Below, in pieces: positions 26,238 through 36,001 of a stretch of DNA of 64,000 nucleotides; within the stretch, counting starts at the first letter, position 1; each line of letters begins with the position of its first letter. Source of the DNA: a bacterium. GTDB taxonomy: Bacteria; UBP6; UBA1177. The notes under the pieces were generated by a model. That model did not search any database, was not told where the DNA came from, and saw only the letters and a program-made list of their open reading frames with translations. Made by a program: the position numbers and the translations under genes. Location: NCBI GenBank assembly GCA_016290135.1, contig JAEESW010000001.1:154468-218467 (forward strand). The letters are read 5' to 3'.

Positions 26238-27863
26238 ATGAAAAGAATACTGACTCTTGTTCTTATCGCCTTTACGGTGATGCTGGCAACGTCCTGCGCG
26301 ACGCAGCTCACTGTCCGCGAAAAAGAAATGAAAAAATACGAGAAGATCGATGCGTCTCTCGTCGAAGGTATGCCTGAAGCGATCACAAAGGTCGTAAACG
26401 CATACAACAGCGAGGACTACTTCACCTCCGCTGTCGGTTTCTATGCTATCATGAAGAACAACGAATGGGACAGACTGCATGACACCGCAAGGTATTACTA
26501 TGCAGAGTCTCTTTTCAGAATGGGGCTTTACCAGGCTTCCGAATATCAGCTTGCTGAAATCCTTTTCGAAGGTTCGGAATCGCACTATTTCGTATCGAGC
26601 CTTCTGAAACTTCTTGCCGTTACATACAAAACGGAAGATGAAAAGGTCCTTTTTGCAGTCCTTTCGAACGTTGACTACGAAGCTCTTCCGAAGAAGTTCG
26701 CCAACGAGTTGACTTACTACCTCGGCAAGATCAACTTCTACAACGGTCAGGACGAGCAGGCGCTCAAAATGTTCGGTCAGGTAAAGGACTACAGCTCCTT
26801 CTACCCGAAAGCAAAATACTTCCTCGGAGTCATTCAGGTCCGTCAGCAGATGTTCGCTGATGCAATGAAGAGCTTCACCGAGATCAAAGAGATGCCGGAC
26901 GACAAGTACATCGGCACCGACATCAAAAAGCTGAAAGGTATGGCTGAACTCGCGCTCGGTGAACTTTACTACGCAGCTGCATGGCAGTCGCAGAACAAGC
27001 TCGCGATGTTCAACGTTGCTCTCAACTACTTCTCGAACGTAGGAAGAGACAATGCACAGTGGTTCGAATCACTTTTCGCAAGAACATGGGCTTCACTCAT
27101 GATCGGAAGATTCGATTCGACGCTCGGAACGGTCGTAACTCTCCGTTCACCTTTCTTCACCGATATTTATTTCCCGGAAGTAAACATAGTTGAAGCGGTC
27201 ACCTACTACAACCTCTGCCAGTATGACGAAGTAAACAACGTCATTGACTACTTCTTCAGCGTTTATCCGGATTATCAGAAGAAGATGGCTTCATGGCTCG
27301 AGAACGTCTCCACGAAGACCGGTCTCGACATTTATAAGGAACTTCTGGTAATGTACAAACAGGCTCAGGCAGGCGAGAAGACGGAACTTCCGGAAGCTGT
27401 TTTGAGAACTATTCTTACCGAATCACTGTTCGTAAGAAAATACAACCACATCAAAGAGATCGAAAGAGAACTTGCCATTATCGAAAAATCTCCCGACTCT
27501 TTCAAAAACAGTGTCATTGCTCAGGATGTTTCCAAGAAGATGATGTATCAGCTGACCACCCTTAGAAATGAATCGGGTGTCTGGCTGGTTCAGAGAGTCC
27601 AGAATCTCAACAACGAACTCGGTCAGCTTATCGCAGATATGAGAGCGATACGTTTCGAGATGACGGATAGTATGAAGTCTTCTCTTGAAAAAGAAGAACT
27701 TTACGGCAAAGAGGTAAAGGAAGAGGAAGAGACGGTTCAGAAGAAATCGGAAATGAATCCTTCCGTTCCGCAGAATTCCTACTACTACCCGTTTGACGGC
27801 GAATATTGGGAAGATGAGCTCGGCTACTACTTCTTCAATGTCGACAATTTGTGCAAAGAGTAA
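26238..27863 (+). CDS. TPR lipoprotein, block A
   Basis: A 541-residue lipoprotein (lipobox ATSC) beginning at ATG 26238, 12 bp after the barrel gene, with a GGGGTGG ribosome site. The mature part is tetratricopeptide-like helices, for example YYYAESLFRMGLYQASEYQL and FYPKAKYFLGVIQVRQQ. The order of repeats and the motif FYPxAxYFLGV are shared with the 748-residue protein at 36893, so the two are paralogues; this one lacks the long coiled-coil tail. TPRs mediate protein assembly, consistent with a periplasmic scaffold. Acidic C-terminus with Tyr-rich end. Specific orthology to a named Glt or Nfs protein is not claimed. Confidence 0.8.
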   Translation: MKRILTLVLIAFTVMLATSCATQLTVREKEMKKYEKIDASLVEGMPEAITKVVNAYNSEDYFTSAVGFYAIMKNNEWDRLHDTARYYYAESLFRMGLYQASEYQLAEILFEGSESHYFVSSLLKLLAVTYKTEDEKVLFAVLSNVDYEALPKKFANELTYYLGKINFYNGQDEQALKMFGQVKDYSSFYPKAKYFLGVIQVRQQMFADAMKSFTEIKEMPDDKYIGTDIKKLKGMAELALGELYYAAAWQSQNKLAMFNVALNYFSNVGRDNAQWFESLFARTWASLMIGRFDSTLGTVVTLRSPFFTDIYFPEVNIVEAVTYYNLCQYDEVNNVIDYFFSVYPDYQKKMASWLENVSTKTGLDIYKELLVMYKQAQAGEKTELPEAVLRTILTESLFVRKYNHIKEIERELAIIEKSPDSFKNSVIAQDVSKKMMYQLTTLRNESGVWLVQRVQNLNNELGQLIADMRAIRFEMTDSMKSSLEKEELYGKEVKEEEETVQKKSEMNPSVPQNSYYYPFDGEYWEDELGYYFFNVDNLCKE

Positions 27864-27896
27864 TTTGGTTTAGTCAATTAGTAGAGGTTTCTGAAG

Positions 27897-30800
27897 ATGT
27901 TAAATAACAAAACATTAAGAGTTTTTTTAGCGGTTTTGTTAGTTCTTTCCTTTACGATGACGCTTTCCGCTCAGAGAAAGAAAAGAGATGACGAAACGAC
28001 GACTTCCAACGGTCCCGCAAAGGCCCGCATCGAAACCAACGATGTCAAGACCGACAGCAGATCGATGGAAAAAAGAGACGAGGCTATAAAACAGCTTAAC
28101 GAACTTATAAAAGATTATCCGGAAGGTCCGAGAAAGGCTGAAGTTTACAGACGACTTGCCGAGCTTTACTGGGAGAAGGCAAGAGGCATCAAAGCCGTCA
28201 TCATGGACGAGTACAACAAAAAGATCGACAAGTACTACGAAATGAACGACCCGAACGCTCCGATGCCGGAACTCAACCTTGAGGCTTCGCTTGACTGGAA
28301 CAAAAAAGCAATCGAAGTTTGTGACTACATTATAAAGAAGTATCCGACTTTCCAGAACCTGGATGAAGTTTACTTCTTTATGGCTTCCAACCTTATGGAA
28401 ACCGGTCAGAGTCTTGCAGCTGTCCGTTATTACACACTTGTTGTCGAGAAATTCCAGAATTCGAAGTTCGCTTCCGACGCTTACTTCGAAATGGGTGAAT
28501 ATTTCTTCAACAACAACAACGTTTTCAAGGCTATCCCGAACTACAAAGCCATCATCGACAAGTATCCGGACAACAAATTTTTCGGATTCGCTCTTTATAA
28601 GTATGCTTGGTGTATGTACAACGTCGGCGAGTACGAGCAGTCGGTAAAACTTTTCCAGCAGGTTGTCGAAGTCGCTGAGAAAATCAACGACCAGTCGCTC
28701 AAAGAAGACGCTCTTAACGACATGGTCGCTCCGTATGCCGAGGCAGGTTCTGTTGACGAAGCTGAAAAATACTTCAAAACAATCGTCAAAGAACAGAAAT
28801 ACTTCATCGCCGTTCTTAAAAGACTTGCTCAGATCTACTTCGATCAGGACAGATCTGAAGAAGCTATAAAGATCTACAGAAAACTCCAGCAGGAAGCTCC
28901 GGAAAGACCGGAAGGCCCGACCTGGCAGAAACAGATCGTTGAGTGCTACAAAAAACTCAACAACAAAGACGCTGTAAGAAAAGAGATCATCGTCCTCGTT
29001 GCAAACTACGCTGATGCTAACTCGCGCTGGGTAAAGGCAAACGAGAAAGACGAGGCTACTCTTGAAAGTGCACAGCAGACCGCTGAGGCAGCACTCAGAA
29101 TCCTCACGGTTGATTACCACAACGAGGCAAGAAAAACGAAATCCCCGGAAACATGGAAGATCGTCGGTGAACTTTATCCGACATATCTTAAATATTTCCC
29201 GAAATCGGAAGCTTCCTACGATATGCGTTTCAACTACGCCGAGTATCTTTACGACCACAAAAAATACACGGAAGCCGGTGACCAATATCAGGCTGTTGCC
29301 GATATGAACCCGAAAGGCCACCATTTCGAAGATGCTTCTTTCGGCGCAGTAAGCTGCTTCGGTGCTCTTCTTGAAGAAGAACAGGAAAAGGCGAAGAAAG
29401 AGGCTCAGAACAGGATCGCGAAAGCTAAACAGGAAAAATCGGGCGAGATCAGCGCTGACCTTGTAAAAGCTGCTGACGACAAAGATGCAGACAAAAAGGA
29501 CAAGGTAGCTGATGAGAACAAGGAAAAACCGATCCCTGAGCTTCACCAGAAGTTCATCACCGCTTGTGATACCTATATTAAAAATATCCCGAGATCGAAA
29601 TATCTCGTTGATATCATCTACAAACAGGCTATTACTTACTACGTTTTCAACCACTTCGACAAAGCGGTTCCTGTTTTTGAAATGATCGTCCAGAAGTATC
29701 CGAGACACGAACTTGCTGAGTTCTCGGCTGACCTTATCATGGACTCTCTCAACATGGCGAGAGACTGGGAAGCGATCAATAACAAGTCAAGAGAATTCCT
29801 TAAGAATTCGGCTCTTCTTTCCGGAAGGAACAGACTTAAGACCGACCTTGAGAAATTCAAGGAAATGGCAACATTCTACTCGGCTGACATTCCGCACAAA
29901 AACGGAAAGAGCCTTGAGTCTGCTGACAGATACATGGCTTTCGTAAACGAATTCCAGAAATCGAAGTTCAACGATGTCGCTATGTATAACGCGATCGTTT
30001 ACTACCAGAAAGGCGGCGACCTTTACAAGTCGATCCGTGTTCAGGAACAGTTCCTCAGAGAGTCTGACGATGTTTACAAGAAGTCTCCCCACAGAGACAA
30101 AATCATGTTCGGACTTGCAAAGAACTACGAAGCTATCGCTTACTACGACAAAGCTGCTCAGCTTTACATCGATTTCGTTGAAAAGTCTCCGAACAGCAAG
30201 GATGCAGGAGATGCAGTCTACAACGCCGCAGTTCTTTACGAGAGCTTGGGCGAAACCGAAAAAGCTATCGACAACTACAGACTTTTCGTTGACAAATATG
30301 CGAAAGACGACAAGGAAAAAGCCGAAATCGCTCTTCAGTACGGCTACATCTGGATGAGAAAGGGCAAAACTTTCTACGACAGAGCTGAAAAGGGTTTTGA
30401 CAAGTTCGTCGCTGACCATACCGATATGAAAGGTCTTAAGGATTACTACTATATTGATGATGCCGGCAAGAGAAAACCGGTCGACGCAGTCAATAAAGTA
30501 AGTGTCGAAAAGGGCGAACCCAATACTCTTCTTGCTCTTTACGGTGCAAAAATGAAGATGTACAGAGAGCAGAACAATACGAAAGAATACTATAAGAGTG
30601 TTGACAAGATCCTCCAGATCTCCAGAGGTGCGGAATTTAAGGAAAAATCCGAGCTTAACGAGATTTCGAGAGACATCATTGCAGAAGCACTTCTTGAAGA
30701 ACTTGTTCCGGAATACAACGAATATATGGCGATCAAATTCGACAATATTCCGTTCGCAAAGAAGCATAAAGGCTATGAACTCCTTCAGCTCGGTTTCGAT

Positions 30801-31529
30801 GTCGAAGACGGCAAGATTATCCATCACGGCGATGCAAATCCCGATGAGCTCTATCCGGATGAAAAGGCTAATTTGAAAGCTGCGGCGAAAGTAAAGGACG
30901 AGTTCAACAAAATTTCTCAGGACAGAATGACCAAGAAGATCGAACTCACCGTTTCTCTTTCGCAGAAATACGAACAGATCATCTCGATCACCACTTCTCC
31001 GAGATTCACTCCGGCTGTCCTTTACTACATCGGCAAGATCTACAAAGACCTGACCGACCAGATGTTCAACGCTCCGATCGCTCCGTGGCTCAACGAAGCA
31101 CAGATCTCCGAGTATAAGAACTATCTTGATGAAAAGGCTTTCGGTGCTCAGAAAAACGCTGTTACCTACTTTGAAACGGCTATGAAGAAAGGTTATGAAA
31201 GCTCGGTCTACAACGAGTGGGTCGCAAAGGCTAAATACGAGCTCCGTTTCTTCCAGGAAGTAACCGGCGGAAAATATTATGATGAAAACGAGATCGTTCC
31301 TCAGTCGGATATGATCGAAACATCATCTTTGATCGGAAAGATCGACACCGATTACAAATTCCCGAAGATCTCTGATGAAGAAAGGGCTAAACTCAAGAAG
31401 AGTGCTGGTCAGCCGAAAGCGGCTCAGCCTGCAGCGGCGGAAGCAGCTCCGGCGGAAGAAGCTCCGAAAGCGGAAGCTGAACAGCCGGCAGCCGAAAAAG
31501 TTGAGAATAACGAGGAACAGGGAGAATAG
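27897..31529 (+). CDS. Giant periplasmic TPR protein, block A
   Basis: A 1210-residue exported protein from ATG 27897 (AGAGG upstream) with Sec signal MLNNKTLRVFLAVLLVLSFTMTLSAQ. It is a near-continuous array of TPR-like helical pairs with a charged Glu/Lys/Asp insert at about 490-550 and an Ala/Pro/Glu tail. The segment near residue 1040 (YYIGKIYKDLTDQMFNAP) corresponds to YRIGFLYQSFSDALFDAE in the 1113-residue protein at 39136, making them paralogues. Large TPR proteins are typical of the Glt/Nfs envelope machines of myxobacteria, where they are thought to link inner- and outer-membrane parts. The big antisense ORFs over it (27939-29708, 29787-30827) are shadows. Confidence 0.85.
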   Translation: MLNNKTLRVFLAVLLVLSFTMTLSAQRKKRDDETTTSNGPAKARIETNDVKTDSRSMEKRDEAIKQLNELIKDYPEGPRKAEVYRRLAELYWEKARGIKAVIMDEYNKKIDKYYEMNDPNAPMPELNLEASLDWNKKAIEVCDYIIKKYPTFQNLDEVYFFMASNLMETGQSLAAVRYYTLVVEKFQNSKFASDAYFEMGEYFFNNNNVFKAIPNYKAIIDKYPDNKFFGFALYKYAWCMYNVGEYEQSVKLFQQVVEVAEKINDQSLKEDALNDMVAPYAEAGSVDEAEKYFKTIVKEQKYFIAVLKRLAQIYFDQDRSEEAIKIYRKLQQEAPERPEGPTWQKQIVECYKKLNNKDAVRKEIIVLVANYADANSRWVKANEKDEATLESAQQTAEAALRILTVDYHNEARKTKSPETWKIVGELYPTYLKYFPKSEASYDMRFNYAEYLYDHKKYTEAGDQYQAVADMNPKGHHFEDASFGAVSCFGALLEEEQEKAKKEAQNRIAKAKQEKSGEISADLVKAADDKDADKKDKVADENKEKPIPELHQKFITACDTYIKNIPRSKYLVDIIYKQAITYYVFNHFDKAVPVFEMIVQKYPRHELAEFSADLIMDSLNMARDWEAINNKSREFLKNSALLSGRNRLKTDLEKFKEMATFYSADIPHKNGKSLESADRYMAFVNEFQKSKFNDVAMYNAIVYYQKGGDLYKSIRVQEQFLRESDDVYKKSPHRDKIMFGLAKNYEAIAYYDKAAQLYIDFVEKSPNSKDAGDAVYNAAVLYESLGETEKAIDNYRLFVDKYAKDDKEKAEIALQYGYIWMRKGKTFYDRAEKGFDKFVADHTDMKGLKDYYYIDDAGKRKPVDAVNKVSVEKGEPNTLLALYGAKMKMYREQNNTKEYYKSVDKILQISRGAEFKEKSELNEISRDIIAEALLEELVPEYNEYMAIKFDNIPFAKKHKGYELLQLGFDVEDGKIIHHGDANPDELYPDEKANLKAAAKVKDEFNKISQDRMTKKIELTVSLSQKYEQIISITTSPRFTPAVLYYIGKIYKDLTDQMFNAPIAPWLNEAQISEYKNYLDEKAFGAQKNAVTYFETAMKKGYESSVYNEWVAKAKYELRFFQEVTGGKYYDENEIVPQSDMIETSSLIGKIDTDYKFPKISDEERAKLKKSAGQPKAAQPAAAEAAPAEEAPKAEAEQPAAEKVENNEEQGE

Positions 31530-31531
31530 TC

Positions 31532-32698
31532 ATGAAAAAAATAATCTTGTCTTGCTTGTTGGTATGTTCCTTGATCCTGGCTTCATGCGGAACGGCTCCG
31601 GAGAAAGCACAGGAAGAAAAACCTGCACAGGCAAAAACGGAAAAAGCGGCTGTTTCGAAATCAAAACCGAAAGAGCCGGAAGATTGGGCAAAATATTATA
31701 CCGAAGAAGGTATGAAAGCTCTCGAAGTTAAAGACGGCAAGGTCGATTTCGATGCTGCGATCAAAAATTTCGAGCTTGCGATCGAAGCTTATCCGACGGC
31801 TCCGATCCTTCACTACAATCTCGGCCAGGTCTATCAGCGCAAAGGTGATGACCAGAATGCAGTAAAACATTACAACAGGGCTTTGGAGCTTGATCCTAAA
31901 TATGCTATGCCGGTTATCAACAAGGCGGCTATTTATGCGAACAAACTTGAATACAACCGTGCTATAGAAGTTTGCGAGAAGTTCCTTGAGAAGGAAAATG
32001 ACAAGGATAAAGGTGTTCTTTCCGCAGTTGCAGGTTTCTATCTTTTGAAAGGCGACTATATCAATGCCATTCAGTCGGTTAGAAAGATCCTCATCCAGGA
32101 TCAGGCAGATGTCGATGCACTCAAAAACCTTGGTATGATCTACTTCAAAAAGAATGATGCAGGTCTTGCTTCGATGGTAACGACAAACTCATACAATCTG
32201 AAGTCGGACGATGCCGGAATCGCGAACAACCGCGGTGTTCTTTATTCGGCTCAGAATGATGACTCTCTCGCAATGCTTTATTTCACCCGTGCGATCGCGA
32301 ATGATCCGAAAAACAAAAGTGCAAACTTCAATGTCGGTTCCATCGCTATGAAGTACGGTGATGCTGAAACGGCGTACGAAAGATTTTCGGTCGTTCTTTC
32401 TCAGGATCCGGACAACTTGAATGCAAGGATCGGTCTGGCAATGGCTTTGAGAGGTCTTGGAAGATTCGAAGATGCTGAAAAAGAGTACCTTGCAGTTCTT
32501 CAGAAAGATCCCAACAATGCTGTTGCAACTTTCAATCTTGCTGTTCTTTACAATGACCACATGAACAAGCAGGTTGAGGCAAAGAGAAATTTCAGAAAGT
32601 TTATTTCCCTTACCGGTGGAAGCCTGCCGGCTGACCATATTGTCAACCAGTATCTGAGCGATAAAGTTCAGATCAGACCGGTTGAAAAGACCGAGTAG
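31532..32698 (+). CDS. TPR lipoprotein, block A (short)
   Basis: A 388-residue lipoprotein (lipobox LASC) starting 2 bp after the giant TPR gene, with GGGAGAA as ribosome site. After an Ala/Lys/Glu linker come about eight canonical TPR units, for example APILHYNLGQVYQRKGDDQN and ATFNLAVLYNDHMNKQVEAK. It corresponds to the 528-residue TPR lipoprotein at 42461 in block B, at the same place in the gene order. Likely an outer-membrane-anchored scaffold or assembly factor of the complex; in myxobacteria comparable TPR lipoproteins assist outer-membrane partners. Confidence 0.85.
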   Translation: MKKIILSCLLVCSLILASCGTAPEKAQEEKPAQAKTEKAAVSKSKPKEPEDWAKYYTEEGMKALEVKDGKVDFDAAIKNFELAIEAYPTAPILHYNLGQVYQRKGDDQNAVKHYNRALELDPKYAMPVINKAAIYANKLEYNRAIEVCEKFLEKENDKDKGVLSAVAGFYLLKGDYINAIQSVRKILIQDQADVDALKNLGMIYFKKNDAGLASMVTTNSYNLKSDDAGIANNRGVLYSAQNDDSLAMLYFTRAIANDPKNKSANFNVGSIAMKYGDAETAYERFSVVLSQDPDNLNARIGLAMALRGLGRFEDAEKEYLAVLQKDPNNAVATFNLAVLYNDHMNKQVEAKRNFRKFISLTGGSLPADHIVNQYLSDKVQIRPVEKTE

Positions 32699-32706
32699 GA
32701 GAAAAT

Positions 32707-32734
32707 TTGATATTTCGAGTGTGATGGCTACACT
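32707..32734 (+). promoter_or_regulatory. Candidate internal promoter in block A
   Basis: TTGATA (32707-32712), 16-bp spacer, TACACT (32729-32734), in the 72-bp gap before ATG 32771. A short inverted repeat AGTGT/ACACT (32718-32722 and 32730-32734) overlaps the -10 box and could be an operator. By-eye prediction only. Confidence 0.35.
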
Positions 32735-32770
32735 AAGCGCGTTGATTTTTATATGACGGAGGTCGTTGCT

Positions 32771-33031
32771 ATGAAAAAGTTGGTCGCTGTTTTGTTTTTG
32801 TTGCTTTCTTTCTCGTTCCTGGCTGCTCAGGAAACAGATGAAGAGGGCAGACTTATTAAATACCGTGAAAAAACAGTCATCGATTTTGAAGATGTAATGT
32901 TGGAAGGTCAGATTAAAAAGCCTTCGGGTTCGTTCCTTATGGACAGATCCAAAACCAAATTCAACTCTTTGATCAACCTCAAGCAGGATTTCAACAAAGA
33001 GTTGGTAAGGTCTGTGGATTTGCTTAATTAA
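32771..33031 (+). CDS. Small secreted protein, block A
   Basis: An 86-residue exported protein. The track starts at 32753, but ATG 32771 has GGAGG 8 bases upstream and gives signal peptide MKKLVAVLFLLLSFSFLAAQ. The mature 66 residues contain VIDFEDVMLEGQIKKP and FNSLINLKQDF. The same pattern appears in the small protein at 44182 (IVIEEIQIEGTIQKP), which occupies the equivalent place in block B. The pair is conserved in position as well as sequence, so this small protein is probably an integral component rather than a chance ORF. Function unknown. Confidence 0.8.
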   Translation: MKKLVAVLFLLLSFSFLAAQETDEEGRLIKYREKTVIDFEDVMLEGQIKKPSGSFLMDRSKTKFNSLINLKQDFNKELVRSVDLLN

Positions 33032-33074
33032 AAATTTGTTATGTTGATGTTAACCATTATATGAGGCCGAGACT

Positions 33075-34484
33075 ATGCCTGAGAAATCAAAAATGAGAAA
33101 AAGATTGCTTTACGATTTGTCTCCCATTCCGGGTGTTCCGGTAAACGAAGGAGCCAAAGGAAAATTGGAGCCGGAGATCAGAGTTGTTTATGACAACAAA
33201 GTCCTGCTCGATTTGCAGAAGGTAGACAAAAAATTCACATTGGGAACGGAAAACGGCGCGGATTGCATTGTGGACGAAGTTTTTTTGTCCGAGAACAAAT
33301 TCGATTTCGCTTCTGTTTCCGGTCAGAATTTTTCCGTAAGTCTCAAAAACGGATTTAAAGGGACCCTTTACAAAGGGACCGAAAAGACCGATTTGGAACA
33401 GTACATCGCTTCGGGACACACGAGTGTCGATATCGATGACACTACGCTTCTTGTTGCGGATTTCGGTAAAATTTCCGTTTGCGCTCTGAAATCTCCCGCT
33501 GAAAAGTACAAAGGCGGCGCTCTGCAGTTCGATTTCGCTTTTGCGATAATCCTGCTCGTCATCTTTATTGCCGGAGGTTTTGTACTTAATATGATCATTG
33601 AGACTCCGCCTATCGAAGTCGATATTTTTGAGCTCGACAACAGATTCGCAAAACTGATCGTTGAGACAAAAGAGGAAGAGATAAAGGTCGAGGAGATCGA
33701 GGAAGAAAAGAAAGTCAAACTTGAAAAGCCGAAAGAAGGTCTTGTCGAAGCTACTTCCCAGAGAAAATCTCTCGGTGAAGAAGGTAGAGTCGGTGACAAG
33801 AAGAGCCGTGTCGCAAACGCACAGGGTTCAGCAAGAAGAGGTCTTGACGCTAAAGTTGCTCAGAGCTCCGGTATCATGGGTGCTCTTTCTTCCGGTGCGG
33901 CAAGTTTCGACCGAGTATTCGGCGGCGGCGGTCTTGGTGCCGGCATGGAAAAAACACTCGGTTCGGTAACGGGGCTTGCAGGTGTTGACCAGTTCGGTTC
34001 TGGCGGTCTCGGAACAAGAGGTTTCGGTACAGGCGGCGGCGGTAACGCTCTCGGAATCGGCGGTCTCGGAACAAGAGGACGTGGCGGCGGCGGTGCCGGC
34101 GGAAAATACGGTATGGCAGCTGGTCAGATCGGCAGAAAAGGTCGTTCGGATATTTCTGCAGGCGGCGGTCAGGCAGTTATCATGGGTGCTTTGGATAGAT
34201 CCGTCATCGACGCATACATCAGAAGAAACCTTGCAAAGATCAGATGGTGCTATGAGAAGGAACTTAACAAAGATCCGAAACTTTTCGGAAGAATCGTTAT
34301 CAACTTCATTATTTCTGCAACGGGCGCTGTAAGCAGTTCCAAAGTTCAGAGAACGACGATGGGCAACGCAACGGTTGAAAGCTGCGTCGCTGACCAGATC
34401 AAAAAGATTCGTTTCCCTGCTCCTAAGGGCGGCGGTATCGTTATCGTAAACTATCCGTTCGTATTTAAGAACTCAGAAAGCTAG
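33075..34484 (+). CDS. GltG/AgmX-like inner-membrane protein, block A
   Basis: A 469-residue protein starting at ATG 33075. It has a cytoplasmic N-terminal domain of about 140 residues (FHA-like or GltG-type, weak), one membrane helix (about 153-175, FAFAIILLVIFIAGGFVLN), the motif NRFAKLI just after it, a Lys/Glu stretch, a Gly-rich segment (about 290-355), and an AgmX/PglI C-terminal domain from about 370 (IRWCYEKEL ... VESCVADQIKKIRFP). In M. xanthus such proteins (GltG, GltJ/AgmX) connect the AglRQS motor in the inner membrane with periplasmic partners. It is the paralogue of the protein at 46312. No motor gene lies in this block. Confidence 0.85.
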   Translation: MPEKSKMRKRLLYDLSPIPGVPVNEGAKGKLEPEIRVVYDNKVLLDLQKVDKKFTLGTENGADCIVDEVFLSENKFDFASVSGQNFSVSLKNGFKGTLYKGTEKTDLEQYIASGHTSVDIDDTTLLVADFGKISVCALKSPAEKYKGGALQFDFAFAIILLVIFIAGGFVLNMIIETPPIEVDIFELDNRFAKLIVETKEEEIKVEEIEEEKKVKLEKPKEGLVEATSQRKSLGEEGRVGDKKSRVANAQGSARRGLDAKVAQSSGIMGALSSGAASFDRVFGGGGLGAGMEKTLGSVTGLAGVDQFGSGGLGTRGFGTGGGGNALGIGGLGTRGRGGGGAGGKYGMAAGQIGRKGRSDISAGGGQAVIMGALDRSVIDAYIRRNLAKIRWCYEKELNKDPKLFGRIVINFIISATGAVSSSKVQRTTMGNATVESCVADQIKKIRFPAPKGGGIVIVNYPFVFKNSES

Positions 34485-34494
34485 GGAGAGAAAT

Positions 34495-35145
34495 ATGAAA
34501 AAGCTGTTTTTGTTGCTCATGGCACTTTTGGTAAGTTTCTCGCTGTTGGCAGAGTCTGAAGAAACAGGAGATGTTTCCGGCAACGATCTGGATCCTATCC
34601 TCAGAGGTCTTCATCTTCAGTTTTCCGGCGGTTTGGTCGGTTATGTCGGCAAAGCAGGCGGAGACAATGCCGGAAGTCCGATAGGATCGACTTTAAGGCT
34701 CAATTTCGGTTATGATATCCCGGTAAAGGATGTCGTAAACATCGGAATCGCGCTTTCTGTCGGTATGCTTCAGTTCAATGCGAAAGAGAACGATGCAGAT
34801 CTCGAACAGGATCACAAGGATTCTCCGTGGGTCGAAGATTACAGTCCGCTTGCTGTCGGTCTCGATCTCGATGTTACCTGGATGATCGATCCGAGATGGG
34901 AGTTCGGTCTCCTTGTAAATTTTGACTATTACGCACTTGCAAAGACCTATAAATCGGGTAAAGACGCGCTTGATAAAGACGCAACCAACAACGGTAATAT
35001 CGCTGTCGGCGGCGGCTTGATCTTCGAGCGTTATACTTTTGCACGCCATTTCTCGATAGGTGCTTCAGTCGAGTTCAACTACATTGTTGATTTCGACGGT
35101 ATGAATATCATCTTCACTCCTTTCATGAAGTATACTTTCTTCTAA
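34495..35145 (+). CDS. Small outer-membrane beta-barrel protein, block A
   Basis: A 216-residue exported protein from ATG 34495 (GGGAGAG upstream), with signal MKKLFLLLMALLVSFSLLA. The mature part alternates as an eight- to ten-stranded barrel (LHLQFSGGLVGYVG, GLDLDVTWMIDPRWEFGLLVNFDYY) and ends KYTFF, a barrel-assembly type C-terminus. It closes block A and is followed after 8 bp by murI. Likely an outer-membrane component paired with the barrel at 25362; the exact counterpart in M. xanthus cannot be named. Confidence 0.75.
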   Translation: MKKLFLLLMALLVSFSLLAESEETGDVSGNDLDPILRGLHLQFSGGLVGYVGKAGGDNAGSPIGSTLRLNFGYDIPVKDVVNIGIALSVGMLQFNAKENDADLEQDHKDSPWVEDYSPLAVGLDLDVTWMIDPRWEFGLLVNFDYYALAKTYKSGKDALDKDATNNGNIAVGGGLIFERYTFARHFSIGASVEFNYIVDFDGMNIIFTPFMKYTFF

Positions 35146-35153
35146 TAAGTGCG

Positions 35154-35954
35154 GTGTTTTCTCTCAACAAAAATCCTGTAGGTATCTTTGACAGCGGTGT
35201 CGGCGGTCTCACTGTTTTCGCCGAGGTCAAAAAAGTTTTGCCTGACGAAAGTGTATTTTATTTGGGAGATACGGCGAGAGTTCCTTACGGCAGCAAATCG
35301 GTCGATGTCGTAAAACATTATTCTCTGGTCAATGTCAATCTGCTGACGGCTCTTGGTGTCAAGGCGGTCGTTGTTGCATGCAACACTGCGTCTGCTGCAG
35401 CGGTATCGTTTCTGCAGGAGCGTTTCCCGAATCTTGAGATCATAGGTGTCATCGAGCCTGTGGTCGAATATCTTCTGACCCGGCCGGAACTGAAGCGTAT
35501 CGGGATCATCGGAACGAATACGACCATTATGTCGGGTGCCTACCAGAAAGCCTTGATCCGCGGCAACAAGGATCTTGATATTTCGGCCAAGGCGTGCCCG
35601 CTTTTCGTCCATCTGGTGGAAGAAGGTCTTTTCAAAGGCGGGATCACTGAGATGGCGATCGACATGTACCTTTCTTCAATGAAGAAAAATATGCCTGATG
35701 CCCTTGTCCTGGGTTGCACGCACTATCCGATGCTGCGGAGTGTGATCTCTGATTATTTTGGCGGAAAAGTCGAGATCCTCGATACAGCTTTTTACACGGC
35801 AAAAAAACTTGCCGGAATATTGTTGGAAAACGGAATGAAGAATTGCGGAAGTGTCGAAAACGACAGGTTTTTTGTGACTGACGATCCAAATTCCTTCAAG
35901 TCAACGGCGGAACTTTTTCTCGGGTGCAAAGTTGACAATGTATTCCACATTTAA
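35154..35954 (+). CDS. murI: Glutamate racemase
   Basis: MurI converts L- to D-glutamate for peptidoglycan. All 266 residues fit the family: FDSGVGG with Asp13, ACNTAS with catalytic Cys76, and LGCTHYP with catalytic Cys188. The start is GTG 35154, 8 bp after the barrel stop; the ribosome site is weak, so coupling to the upstream operon is likely. Finding a cell-wall enzyme between two envelope-machine blocks is notable and may reflect either chance or co-regulation with wall synthesis. Confidence 0.95.
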   Translation: MFSLNKNPVGIFDSGVGGLTVFAEVKKVLPDESVFYLGDTARVPYGSKSVDVVKHYSLVNVNLLTALGVKAVVVACNTASAAAVSFLQERFPNLEIIGVIEPVVEYLLTRPELKRIGIIGTNTTIMSGAYQKALIRGNKDLDISAKACPLFVHLVEEGLFKGGITEMAIDMYLSSMKKNMPDALVLGCTHYPMLRSVISDYFGGKVEILDTAFYTAKKLAGILLENGMKNCGSVENDRFFVTDDPNSFKSTAELFLGCKVDNVFHI

Positions 35955-35973
35955 TTTATTTTTCTGATAAAGT

Positions 35974-36001
35974 TTGCCTTTTTTTAATTATTGCCTATTA
36001 T
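35974..36001 (+). promoter_or_regulatory. Candidate promoter for block B with overlapping palindrome
   Basis: TTGCCT (35974-35979), 16-bp spacer, TATTAT (35996-36001), 32 bp before ATG 36033. The -10 box is inside a perfect 13-base palindrome GCCTATTATAGGC (35993-36005), the kind of site a dimeric repressor could use. Confidence 0.5.

Noticed and set aside
27939-29708. 589-residue minus-strand ORF inside the giant TPR gene
   Set aside because: It mirrors the codon pattern of the real plus-strand gene, has no ribosome site or domain, and is Phe/Val/Asp-rich as such shadows are. The same holds for 36878-38464, 39157-40494, 40603-41712 and 29787-30827.
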